DNA from: Tieghemiomyces parasiticus
Taxonomy: Eukaryota > Kickxellomycota > Dimargaritomycetes > Dimargaritales > Dimargaritaceae
Assembly: GCA_027575765.1 (NCBI GenBank)
Contig: JANBPT010001178.1
Span: 1-12,912 of the forward strand
Length of the DNA stretch: 12,912 nt
Direction: 5' to 3'
The notes under the pieces were generated by a model. That model was given only the letters and a program-made list of their open reading frames with translations. It had not been told where the DNA came from and ran no database searches. Shown here one piece after another: positions 1-8,667 of the stretch. Positions within the stretch are counted from its first letter, which is position 1. Each line of letters starts with the position of its first letter. Both the position numbers and the translations under genes were made by a program.

Positions 1-1268
1 TGCTCGGCTGAGCTTTCGGCCCGTGAGGTATATGGAGGCCAGCGACGGTGAGACTAGGGATGTGAAAGGACAGAATGAGGAGTAGCAAGGGGTGTTGTAG
101 AGTATTAGGTAAGTATCAATAAATTGGCAGGCTGGTCTTTGTAAGAGGGAATACCCGGCGGATCCTTTCATATATTGAAGAGCTACCGTTGGGTCGTGGT
201 ATTAATTATGCCGAAAGTGGTCGCTTAAGTCGTGTTGAATAAGCGACCGTCGAAATAAATGTGGCGGGCCGAGATCAGAGTGCCGGGTTTATCGTTGATT
301 GTGGTGGCTGTAGCGGAGGGAATAAGGGTCGACGCTGGAATGGCGTACCAGAGGGTTTATTGAGGTGAAGAACTAGGGGTCTTCCAGCAATGGGGAGCGC
401 TACGCACGGTCAAGAAAATACAAGACAGTAGATGACCAAAGGAGGAAGCAACATGGAGGAGGGCCAAGGCCTGGATTGATGTAGTTTTTAGGTGGTTTCT
501 ATCTCATGAGTTCGAGTAGTTAGTGTGCGGCCCCCAGTGGTTGTATGGATATTCGTGTAGCCTGGAAGTTCCTGCGGTTCGAGGTGCCCACTGTGTAGGT
601 GCTGCATGGAAATGAGGTCATTAACTGTAGTTATCGAGTGGCAGGTTGTTGAGGCACCGCAGAAGGTAAGGCAATTGACTACTTCAAGCTTTGAATATTG
701 AATAAGCGGGGTGAAAATCGACGAAATCCAGTCTAGCCAAGGCTATCTCATTCAGTTTTTATGTTGTTGCAGTGAGCCGGTGAATTCCCTGAATAGCGGT
801 TTGTCGAGTACCTTGAAGCAGTATTCGTGAGACTGGTAAGTTATAGACAGGATACAACTACTCTATGAGGGACCACCGGGGACGGAGTCGCTGAGGGTGT
901 ACCTATTAAGAACATCATCCGCACCGTTAGACACATATTAACGTCAACGAATACACCTTGCTACGGGGCGAAGAGGGCGGTATCAACTAAACGCCAAAGT
1001 TACTGTACGGTATAGGAATCGGCACAAAGCGCACCGACATAATTGATTGATTTATTCTTCAGAAGCAGAGAGGGTGCAACATTAAGTTAAAGCGCAGCTG
1101 CTTCATGTATATAACCTTCAGAGCGTGTGGTGGAAAGAGAGTACAGTACACTATAAATGAAACGGACAACTGCGCAGCAGAATGAGGTGGAGCGGGGGAG
1201 GTGAAAAATAAGGGCGTATCCAGTACTAAGCGAATCACGCAATTTTGCCGGAACGTAGCTATAGCTGC
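1..1268. other. Gene-free stretch, nothing recognised
   Basis: No reading frame longer than about 60 codons lies wholly inside this stretch, and I recognise no tRNA, snRNA or rRNA. A 28-codon frame is open at the left edge (stop at 83-85) and could be the end of a gene, but its sequence is not recognisable. The only local structure I noticed is a perfect 9-bp stem, 219-227 with 240-248, around a 12-nt loop. A stem of that size is expected about once by chance in a window this long. A possible minus-strand AATAAA at 1051-1056 may belong to the proline gene to the right. Confidence 0.5.
1051..1056 (-). terminator. Possible poly(A) signal of the P5CR gene
   Basis: TTTATT on the plus strand reads AATAAA on the minus strand, about 213 nt past the stop codon of the pyrroline-5-carboxylate reductase gene. 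The spacing is long for a fungal 3' UTR, so this is only a candidate. Confidence 0.25.
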
Positions 1269-2279
1269 TTACTGCTGGCCGAGTTGATCAGCGAGGTCCT
1301 TCGACCGGCGATCGGCAGCCAGCACACCGCTTATGACGGCCTCCTTGAGACCACCCTCGATCATCGTGTTGACGGCAGCTTCGGTAGTACCCTTAGGCGA
1401 GGTGACCTTACGGCGAAGTTCGGCGGCGGACTCGTCCGAGTTAAGGATCATATGGGCAGCGCCCAGGCATGTCTGGGCGGCAAGCTGGGCTGCGAGCTTA
1501 GGGGACAGGCCGGCCTCCACCCCGCCTTGCTGCATGGCCTCCAGCATCAAAAAGAAGTAGGCCGGACCGCTTCCGCTGACACCCGTGACGGCGTCAATCA
1601 TGTCCTCACGCTCCACCCAGAAGGTGCGGGACACGGCGCCCATAATCTCGCCGGCGATTGTCTTTTGTTCGCCCAGCACGCTGCTCTCGGCGTACAGGCC
1701 CGAAGCACCGTGGCCAACTAGAGCCGGGGTATTGGGCATGCAGCGCACGACGTGGGGCAAGGTCAGCGTGCGGCCATCGGCCGGGGCGCCGTCTTTGATC
1801 CAGCGCAGCAGATCACCGACGCGGATGCCGGCGGCGATGGAAATGATCAGCGGGTGGGTGTCCAGGAGGACGCGACCCATGTCGGCCATGACGGGGTGCA
1901 TGACCTGGGGCTTGACGGCTAGAATGACCACGTCGGTAGGGCGCTGGTCGGTCGGGTAAGTAGCAGCGGGACAGCCGGCGGGGCTGGCGCCGGGACGGCC
2001 GGTGAGAGCGGCGATATTGTCGGTGAACACAGGGACGTGGTAGCGGTTATGCATGTAGGCACAACGCTCGGCCATAGGGTCCGATACGCGCAGGTGCGAC
2101 GGGTGGAAGCCATTGGCGATCAGGCCACCAAGGATCGCCTCGGCCATGTTGCCGCCCCCAATGAAGGTGAGGATCTTGCTCTGGGAGATCAGCGGAGCGC
2201 CGGAGGCGTTGTTGGTGGTGGGGTTAGCGTTGGTCATATTGGCAGCGGTAGTGGAGGAAGACAAAGTAGTGGAGGGCAT
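1269..2279 (-). CDS. Pyrroline-5-carboxylate reductase
   Basis: This enzyme reduces 1-pyrroline-5-carboxylate to L-proline with NAD(P)H, the last step of proline synthesis. The protein has 336 residues if it starts at the first in-frame ATG (2279, G at -3); a second ATG at 2237 would give 322. The open frame continues upstream but without an ATG. A Rossmann nucleotide-binding motif GGGNMAEAI lies at residues 41-49, DVVILAVKPQ at about 116-125, and RCMPNTPALVGHG in the middle. The C-terminal dimerisation half starts near 231 (VTGVSGSGPAYFF) and includes the family signature VTSPKGTTEAAV at 292-303. The family is usually about 270-290 residues. The extra length is a Ser/Thr/Asn-rich N-terminus of about 35 residues and a Pro/Ala/Gly-rich insert at about 93-114, between the DNIAAL helix and the VKPQ strand. 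No intron is needed. The N-terminus has few Arg residues, so a mitochondrial signal is doubtful and cytosolic location is likelier. The family assignment is very secure; the start is less so. Confidence 0.96.
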   Translation of the reverse strand: MPSTTLSSSTTAANMTNANPTTNNASGAPLISQSKILTFIGGGNMAEAILGGLIANGFHPSHLRVSDPMAERCAYMHNRYHVPVFTDNIAALTGRPGASPAGCPAATYPTDQRPTDVVILAVKPQVMHPVMADMGRVLLDTHPLIISIAAGIRVGDLLRWIKDGAPADGRTLTLPHVVRCMPNTPALVGHGASGLYAESSVLGEQKTIAGEIMGAVSRTFWVEREDMIDAVTGVSGSGPAYFFLMLEAMQQGGVEAGLSPKLAAQLAAQTCLGAAHMILNSDESAAELRRKVTSPKGTTEAAVNTMIEGGLKEAVISGVLAADRRSKDLADQLGQQ

Positions 2280-2380
2280 TGCGGACTGGGTGCGGCGCGG
2301 GTGGCAGTTTAAAAAGAGAGGGCGACGGCCGGGCGACGAGTGGGAGCCGAGGTAACGGGAAGGTGGAGCGCGGGAGCGTG

Positions 2381-2790
2381 CGGTAGGTGGGGAGGAACGG
2401 AAGCTTGGCGGGCCAACCGGCGACCGAGAGCCGGGTATTAAATGCGAGGTGATGCAGGAGGTGGGGCGGGGCCAGTGAGCGCGCCAGGCAGCAGAGGCGG
2501 TGCTTGCGACAAACGACGCCAGTGTAAAACACAGGGGGAGAGGGGGGGTCAACTCAGACGGGTAGGCTTCGGCAGCAGAGGTGATAAGCCGAAAGTCAGC
2601 CGAGAAGGCAGAGCCAGGGAAAACGTGTACGCAAGCGGTAGGTGGAAAAAAAGGGCAATGGCGACAAGCGGGTGGCGGGTGTGGTGCAACCTCAGGTGGC
2701 GGTGTCGGTGGGGAAACTTATACGTGGGTCCTCCGCTACCTGCCGGTCCACCCGGCCCCACACGTGCGGGCGGATGTGGCCGGTAGGTGG
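2381..2790 (-). promoter_or_regulatory. Three exact 10-mers upstream of the P5CR gene
   Basis: The sequence CGGTAGGTGG occurs exactly at 2381-2390, 2636-2645 and 2781-2790. In the sense of the proline gene it reads CCACCTACCG and lies about 100, 360 and 500 bp before the start codon. A related inverted copy (CTACCTGCCGG) is at about 2737. Three exact 10-mers within 410 bp are very unlikely by chance. A transcription factor site is the natural reading; CCACCTACC resembles the AC elements bound by plant MYB proteins, but nothing in the window identifies the fungal factor. Confidence 0.4.
2436..2442 (-). promoter_or_regulatory. Possible TATA-like element of the P5CR gene
   Basis: The minus strand reads TTTAATA here, about 160 bp before the chosen ATG. 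That spacing matches the better TATA boxes of two other genes in the window. The match is imperfect in a GC-rich setting. Confidence 0.3.
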
Positions 2791-4421
2791 CCCCTGGCCT
2801 GGTTTCAAACCGACCGGCCCTCGACCAGGGGGGCCGCGGGCATGGCGCGTAGAACAGCCACCCACCTCAGCCAGCTGCCATGGTGCTGCAAATCATCGCT
2901 CGCATTTGGTTATGTTGGGCCAGTTCACTATTAGCCGTATCTCTTCTGGATGTGGCAGATTCAGGCCGATCAGACGACCGGGTCCCATTGAAAACGAGGC
3001 TTCCGAGCCTAGCTCACAGGGAAAGCTGCCCACCAGCGACTCGCATGTCTGCTAGGTAAGTACCACCGTGCCTTCCAAGCGGCCAACGGAAGGTACGGCT
3101 GCTATCCACGAGACCGTCCCTAGCGAAGCATGTTGTATATCTTATCATCCTGCACGCTGACCGATTTGCAGCACGACGCTATGTACCCGAGGGGTCGGCC
3201 CTGGCGCACTAGCCACTCTCGTTCGGGTTTTGCTTGCACACTGCCGCCTCCTGGCTCCTCACTGGTCCACACTGACCGACGTCATGATTACGCTAACCGT
3301 TCATCCAACGGCCCAATCGGATTAGATCAATCAATTTCTCTGGACGCTAATCTAACTAACCGATTGGTCCCATCGGGCTGTTTACCGTCCCTCTGTTCTG
3401 CTTGATGCCGTCCGTTGGGTGCTCACCGCTGGTTAAGATGGCTAGCCAAAGACCGTGTTGTATAGAAAATTATGCGGCCACACTGGACGGCTGTAAGGAA
3501 AACGACGGTAATGACACTCCGGCTTTGTAGCCAATGAACCAAACGGTTGCGACTGTCATGTTCACGAGATAAAAGACTGGCCCACGCCAAAATAAGTGTC
3601 GGGCAACATAAAGCTTTTCCATAGCACACAATGGGGCACTCATCACTCTCCTAGCGTCCCACAGTTAGGCACATATTCGCCCCATCGGTGGAAAACATGA
3701 GTGGTGTAGCTAGCATTATCACCTTTCCTAATTGCACACAGTCAATTACCAAGCAATGTGACATGTAGCATAAAATGGTCAGCAGAAAACATGTGCAGTG
3801 ACAGTAACTTGAATCGTGAGCCATTGGTAAATATTTCCTCAAAAAACACTTTCTTGACATGTGCCCCACTGATAGAAAATCCATTGTGACTCTAGGCCCC
3901 AGGCGAGAGGAAACGGGTGGTAACCAGTAGCTGTCACCTATGGCACCCACAACGACCAGGCCGTACACAGCAACTGCCTGGGCCCTGGCGGCAACAGAGA
4001 AGAGTAACGCCAGTTTTTACCAAGGATGGTACACGCACTTTGAGACTATACTAATGTAAATAGTATGAGATGGTGTATTTTATTACTAGGGTAGGAAAAA
4101 TAAAAGGGTGTTTATAAAGTAATAAATCGATAAATAACTACCAAGTCCTTAGTTTCGCCTTTGGGTTTAGTATATACAGTTCACACGTAAGGTAAAGGGC
4201 CTAGCCTTGCTGGTGCCCTCCCCTTTGAGCCGGTCCTCTTTCCCAAAGGAGGTTCACACATCACCAACACCTTGGGGTATTGGTACATCACCTAGATCCC
4301 TCCAAGAGACAAAGTGAGGGCCTGCACCACAATTTCGCCAAGTGTAAGCTTCAGAGTGGAGTCAGGTGAAGGAGATCACAGTGGGGTTGGGCCAGGGTGG
4401 TGGTGGAACAGAGAGTTTACG
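2791..4421. other. Intergenic spacer with one compound stem-loop
   Basis: No frame here has coding character. The longest, a minus-strand frame at 3651-3968, has no recognisable domain and no C/G codon bias. One compound stem-loop is visible: CCAATCGG at 3313-3320, followed by ATTAG, pairs with CTAACCGATTGG at 3356-3367 (one bulge). An outer CCAACGG at 3305-3311 can pair with CCGTTGG at 3412-3418. From about 4020 the DNA becomes AT-rich and CpG-poor, grading into the repeat block that follows. Confidence 0.4.
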
Positions 4422-4423
4422 GG

Positions 4424-4550
4424 TGTGGTGATTGGGAACCACCACATTTGATTCTCCTAAGGTAAAGTCCAAGGTTACTATTCCAGAACCATAAATTCTG
4501 TGATAGTAGAATAACCTCTGAGTATGGTATTTGACTTGGACCTAATATCA
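4424..4550 (+). repeat. Left arm of a long diverged inverted repeat
   Basis: This arm is the reverse complement of 4988-5113. The outer end TGTGGTGATTGGG (4424-4436) matches perfectly. Positions 4461-4550 align without gaps to the reverse complement of 4988-5077; I count 63 of 90 identities, and 17 of 27 mismatches are transitions. Weaker similarity continues outward at least to TGCACCAC at 4323-4330, matching GTGGTGCA at 5198-5205. Confidence 0.75.
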
Positions 4551-4987
4551 GCACAATAGGAATATGATGTTACCCACAAATTTTGGTAGGTAGCCTAACA
4601 GGACAAAGTTTAGTGTACTAAAACAAATAAACTAAAAATAAATCAAAATATATTAAAAATTGTAACTCCCCAAACATAAGGCTACAACCTTGGTTCTGGT
4701 TTATATAACACCCTATGGAGGGGATCTGCCAATTGCCTATTGGATGCATATTCTCCTCTGCATAGGAGTAATAACTTTTAGCATGTTTAACCCTTTCCTA
4801 ATAACACTATTTCTCTGGCCTGCCTCTTTAGTATCTGCATGGCCTACCACACCACACCAAGAGGTAAAGCATGAACTGGCACCATAGTTTTGTGAATAAT
4901 AGATATCTAAACTGTATTGAACAGAACTGGTACTCCAAGGTAGGGTGAGGAAAAGCACACTCAAAGCCTAGAAATGACAAGGTGGGT

Positions 4988-5113
4988 TGACATTGAATCC
5001 AAGCCCAACTCCTTCCAAAAAGACTACTCTGCTGTCACATAATTTCTAGTTCTGAAATTATTGCCTTAGACTTTACCTAGGGTGATCTGAGGTGGTGGCT
5101 CCCAATCACCACA
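4988..5113 (-). repeat. Right arm of the long diverged inverted repeat
   Basis: Partner of 4424-4550, with CCCAATCACCACA at 5101-5113 as the perfect outer end and about 440 bp between the arms. The interior (4551-4987) shows no coding signal. Confidence 0.75.
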
Positions 5114-5774
5114 GCCCTAGCTCAGAGCAACAACACAAATTCATCTACCTTAACCCACAGTGCCACCCAACTCAGAGGGGTATACTAGCCAATGGAAGTG
5201 GTGCACTTGGAACCATCACAACCACCCAATTCTTACATCTCACCTGTCATGCCATCAGCTGGCACTCTTTGTGATCCAGTAGCCAAGTTTACATCTAACT
5301 ACCTACCATTCTCTGGTAGCCTCCTCATCTTCACACATTGGGAATCTGCCCTGTAATAAGTAGTCCTTTGGTTTGCCTCACGTGAAGCAATGAAAACCCT
5401 ACTTGATGTTCTACCCTTAGACCCTACCTCCTATTAAGCTACAACCTCCTGCCCATGCCCCATAGATACTAGTAAGGAAGCCCACTCAAACTCAATAGCC
5501 ATCTCCACAAAATTCCATCACTGTGATAATATTGGATTCAATTAATCCCAGCACCTGGGTATCTCACCTCCCAATGGCAATTGAATACATGGTGGCTTAA
5601 ATAAACCATTCTAACTAATAATACAAAGGTCATGGTCAAAAAAAACATACCATGGGCCAGTCTGGGTGCAATAGCTGATTAGTGTGATAGAAATAATGAA
5701 AGAGGTTGACCAATCAGAGGCTTTAGTTTTGCAATTCTGTAACATTAAAAGCATTACCGCCACATCAATTCCCA

Positions 5775-5892
5775 GTTGCGACCATCTGCTGGAGTTAGCA
5801 CCGTATCCCGTTAGATCTGCGAAGTTAAGGCCCAGTCAGCCGATTTAGTACTAAGGTGGGTGACCACTTGGGAATAGTCGGTGCCGCAACTT
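5775..5892 (+). rRNA. 5S ribosomal RNA gene
   Basis: This encodes the 5S RNA of the large ribosomal subunit, made by RNA polymerase III. Helix I is closed by GTTGCG at 5775-5780 with CGCAAC at 5885-5890. The conserved order GACCAT, TTAGCACCGTATCCCG, GATCTGCGAAGTTAAGG, TTAGTACTAAGGTGGGTGACC and GGGAATA is complete. The internal promoter is visible as box A near 5821-5833 and box C near 5855-5874. The length, about 118 nt, is normal and I see no break. The ends are good to about two bases. It stands alone rather than in a tandem array, as dispersed 5S genes do in many fungi. Confidence 0.95.
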
Positions 5893-5896
5893 TTTT
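5891..5896 (+). terminator. Pol III T-run terminator of the 5S gene
   Basis: A run of six T directly follows the closing helix of the 5S RNA. This is the standard RNA polymerase III stop signal and argues that the gene is functional. Confidence 0.85.
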
Positions 5897-6930
5897 ATTG
5901 CCACTCCTCAATTTTAGCAATACAATTAACATCACTTCGCTAGCGAATACACCGGGCATCTGTCGAAATTTTTTACTTTTATTAACACTTAAGGTGCGCA
6001 GAATTACATTAATGAAGTACTGAGACGTCAACAAATGTGACCTGCTACACATCGTTCCTTGGGCTGGTGATATGTTGGGAAGTAGCTAAGGAGGTCTATA
6101 CGTCATGGTTGGAGAGAGGGAAATGAGAAATGAGAAATGAGCTGGACGGGGAGGTGGGGGTCAACCTTAGCATATATCCCAAGCAAACGGAAGCATTTCC
6201 GACCAGAAGGGGCGGGGGGGGGCAGGAAAACGCAGTTCCTCAGTGGGTCAAGCAGAGGCTCGGTTAGCAAGGAAGTAGCGCCAATCGGGTTTGCAGCGCA
6301 GCTATGCGACAATGCCATATCGCCAGTAGTGCCCCATTTGCTCACAGCTGTCAATTACCTCGCGACGGATAAGGTATGGGCGGGGGGTAGATTTAGACAC
6401 GGCCAAAGGTCTTGTTCTCAATCTAGAAGTCCAGACCCCCCCCCCCAATATCCCGCTTAGAAATAGGGGTAAATGCGTTAGAAATAAAGGAGCGGTGAAT
6501 TCAAAAGAACCGTAGCGACGTATTAGCACTAGCGGTCCACCAATGAAGTGTCCCTTCGTCTGGCCAGTTTACATGCCTTCAGCGGAATTGATATGTCCAC
6601 TGTTAGCCTTAACGTATGATATTTAGATTCTATCTGGTCCTGCTGAACATTTTAGACGGCTGGGCTTTGCTAACCAGTCCAGTATGCCAGCTACCACGAT
6701 GTCGATTGGTCCAGCGAAACGGCGCATAAAATTTGGGACCAAGTAGGAGGCGGCTGGTGCTCTCATATCCGGTCCATGTGTGGAGTCTGCGAATGGAAAA
6801 AATAAAAAAACGTAATTGTCACATGGTAAATCGGCCGGGCAGAATAACCAGCAGCTACGGAGGTGCCTCAACTTCCTATTTACATTACCTTCACACATCA
6901 CACATACCCTGCCAGCCTATCTTTGATATC
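5897..6930. other. Gene-free spacer before the RsfS gene
   Basis: No convincing coding frame lies here. Visible details are three tandem copies of AAATGAG at 6121-6141, a G run near 6210-6220 and a C run near 6437-6447. An A-rich stretch at 6795-6810 and CATAAAAT at about 6725 could be core promoter elements for the next gene. The last 60 bp before the start codon are pyrimidine/CA-rich, as in fungal leaders. Confidence 0.45.
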
Positions 6931-8205
6931 ATGTACCGATTCATCCCACCCACTACGCACCTGGCCCACGCAATCCGATCTGGCCGCCGGATCGCTTCGA
7001 CGAGGCCCAGCACCGGGATCCATTTTGGCGGCACCCACCGTGCGGCTCTCCCGATTTCCCCGACCTCCACGTTCACCCACCTTGGCCGCGCTTTCACCAC
7101 GACATTACGCCTACGCAATGGCGTGAATGACGAATCCCCATCGGCCGAAGCCCAGGCCGAACAATTAGCATCTTCCCACGATGCTGATGCCACGGCTACA
7201 GCGGCAGCCGGTGAACCCAACACTGACGCAACCGCTGTTACCTCGACCGACACGCTGGAAATACCGGCTGAGCCTATCGAAGAGCCCGAGAAGGTCGATG
7301 AATGGTTTGTCGACTCGACATTTGAGGACGCGCACGTCCACTCGCAAGCCACCCGCACCTTCACCTACCCGACTGCTGCGCCCGCGGTTCCGTTGTGGCA
7401 ACGGCGACAGCGCGCCCAACAGACAGCGGATGAAGTTGGTGGATCTGCGTCGATCAGCGATCTGCCCTGGGCCAGCGTCCACCCGGAGGCCTACCGGTGG
7501 ACCAAGCTAGCGCGTACCGAAGACTGGCTGGCGGTCTGCACTGATGTGCTCAAATACGCCCGGGGTGAGAACCTCTCCGTCATTGACATGCGGCACAAGT
7601 GCGACTGGACCGAATTTATGATCGTGGCCGAGGTCAATAGCCAGCGCCAAATCTACGCAGCCGTGTCTGAACTCCAGAAAACTGTAAGTGATGCTATGGG
7701 CCCATGGGGGGAGGAATGGGTGGTTGCGGTAGCCCGGGGGTCCTTGGCCTCAACCTTTTGCTAGCCCATGGCTATCATCCTACACGTAACGCTAAACCTA
7801 ACTTCTTGCTTCTCCTCCGTCATCCCTCTACATGACGACCCACAGATCCGCCAGGTGGCTAAACTGAGCGGGGCGACTAAGTTCAACATTGCCGTCGATG
7901 GTGCCGACAGCGAGGACTGGACAATTCTCAGTCTCGGACCCATCACCGTGCATGTTATGACTACTGCGGCCCGTGCGACCTACAACCTCGAAGGGCTTTG
8001 GTCTGAAATTAACGACCCTCTCTTAACCAGTCCGTCCCGCGACGCGGCGGCTGGCGAGGGCGACGAAGCACTGGACTTGGAGCGGATTCGGGCCGTCATG
8101 AGTCAGGCCTTCATGGAGAGCGCCAAGGCCACGCCTGAGACATACGAGACCGTTACCGAACAGGACGTTTTAGACAGTGTCAATTTTCGGCCATCTCGGT
8201 CCTGA
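6931..8205 (+). CDS. Mitochondrial ribosome silencing factor, RsfS/Iojap family
   Basis: Joined from 6931-7683 and 7846-8205, giving 370 residues. RsfS/Iojap proteins (bacterial RsfS, human MALSU1, N-terminal part of yeast Atp25) bind uL14 of the large ribosomal subunit and act in its assembly or block premature subunit joining. Residues 1 to about 65 are rich in Arg, Ser and Thr with almost no acidic residues, and GRAFTTTLRLR near the end suits a mitochondrial presequence. An acidic, Ala/Thr-rich linker follows to about 125. The family domain covers about 200-303: NLSVIDMRHKCDWTEFMIVAE at its start, then IRQVAK, DGADSEDWTILSLGPITVHVM and ARATYNLEGLW, the last two being hallmarks of the family. 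The frame is open without ATG upstream to 6733; ATGs at 6793 and 6823 exist but lie before the presequence, so 6931 is preferred. Intron retention would stop at 7762. The family call is strong; the exact start is moderate. Confidence 0.9.
7684..7845 (+). other. Intron of the RsfS gene
   Basis: The 162-nt intron begins GTAAGT at 7684, ends ACAG at 7845 and has a CTAAC branch-like site at 7798-7802. It is phase 0: the codon ACT before it joins ATC after it and gives LQKT-IRQVAK, which restores the Iojap domain. The frame also continues into the intron but stops at 7762-7764. Confidence 0.88.
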
Positions 8206-8270
8206 ATTTTGGAATGTCTCCGCTTGCACCTGGGGTAGTTGGCTCAATTATTCCGCACCATGGTTGCGGG

Positions 8271-8276
8271 AATAAA
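8271..8276 (+). terminator. Poly(A) signal AATAAA of the RsfS gene
   Basis: A canonical AATAAA lies 66 nt past the stop codon at 8203-8205, a typical 3' UTR distance. Confidence 0.6.
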
Positions 8277-8493
8277 ACTTGGTCATTTTGGCGGCAACAT
8301 CGCGCGTGACTTTCCAATAGGGATAAGAATCCTCCCCCCTTGTTAGCACCAAGTCGGTCCGTAAAGAGAAATAGAGTCCCGTCACTGGACAGCGGACAGG
8401 GGAACGCCACCGTGCACCCCTCGTGGTCAGCTGGTCTTCACCTGGGTAGCCACCTAATAGAGAGGGCAGGCCAGTATCAGCCCGGTGTTCCTT

Positions 8494-8500
8494 TATATAA
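8494..8500 (+). promoter_or_regulatory. TATA box of the tubby-like gene
   Basis: TATATAA lies 174 bp before the ATG at 8668. With transcription starting about 30 bp downstream, the leader would be roughly 140 nt and would contain an upstream frame at 8544-8651 (see findings). Confidence 0.5.
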
Positions 8501-8667
8501 ACGGATACCCGTGTAATGTCTAGGGAATCCACACCTTTAGGTCATGTTCCACCATGCCTATGTTTTAAATTATTTCCTACTTGTTTTTATCTGGCTATTA
8601 TATTGCCCACGTTCCTCCGAAAACTTTCCAAAGGCCCTTTTAATCGGCTGAGGAGTGTCCAACGACC

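Larger units (their letters stand above)
4422..5757. mobile_element. CpG-depleted, palindromic relic of a repeat or transposon
   Basis: Line-by-line reading of these 1336 bases finds one CpG only (5381-5382, inside CACGTG). The flanking DNA has CpG at ordinary density. TG and CA dinucleotides are plentiful, as expected if methylated cytosines in CpG have decayed to T. The block contains a long inverted repeat (annotated separately) and no frame longer than 75 codons. This fits an old, silenced element such as a foldback element, a MITE, or two copies of one repeat in opposite orientation. I see no transposase or reverse transcriptase remnant, no clean terminal repeat ends and no target-site duplication, so the class is unknown and the edges are set by composition. 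Confidence 0.5.

Noticed and set aside
1..85. 28-codon frame open at the left edge
   Set aside because: Too short and not recognisable; it could be the tail of a gene, but nothing in the sequence supports this.
570..590. GGTTCGAGG resembling a tRNA T arm or B box
   Set aside because: No matching acceptor stem, anticodon arm or A box could be found at the proper distance.
1245..1721. 158-codon plus-strand frame
   Set aside because: It lies opposite the pyrroline-5-carboxylate reductase gene and is an antisense shadow caused by that gene's codon bias.
2642..3055. 137-codon plus-strand frame upstream of the P5CR gene
   Set aside because: No recognisable domain, Pro/Arg/Gly-rich as expected from random GC-rich DNA, and it overlaps other equally open frames.
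3651..3968. 105-codon minus-strand frame
   Set aside because: No domain, no codon bias, Cys/Met/Tyr-rich composition and no promoter or splice context; I also looked for transposon protein motifs and saw none.
5775..5960. 5S-derived SINE (SINE3 type) instead of a 5S gene
   Set aside because: The 5S sequence is complete, helix I closes, and a T6 terminator follows at once rather than a SINE body. The repeat block lies upstream, not downstream.
6137..6460. 107-codon plus-strand frame after the 5S gene
   Set aside because: It contains G and C homopolymer runs and simple repeats, with no family resemblance.
8248..8532. 94-codon minus-strand frame between the RsfS and tubby-like genes
   Set aside because: It has no ATG at its start (GTG only), overlaps the AATAAA of one gene and the TATA box of the next, and shows no known domain.
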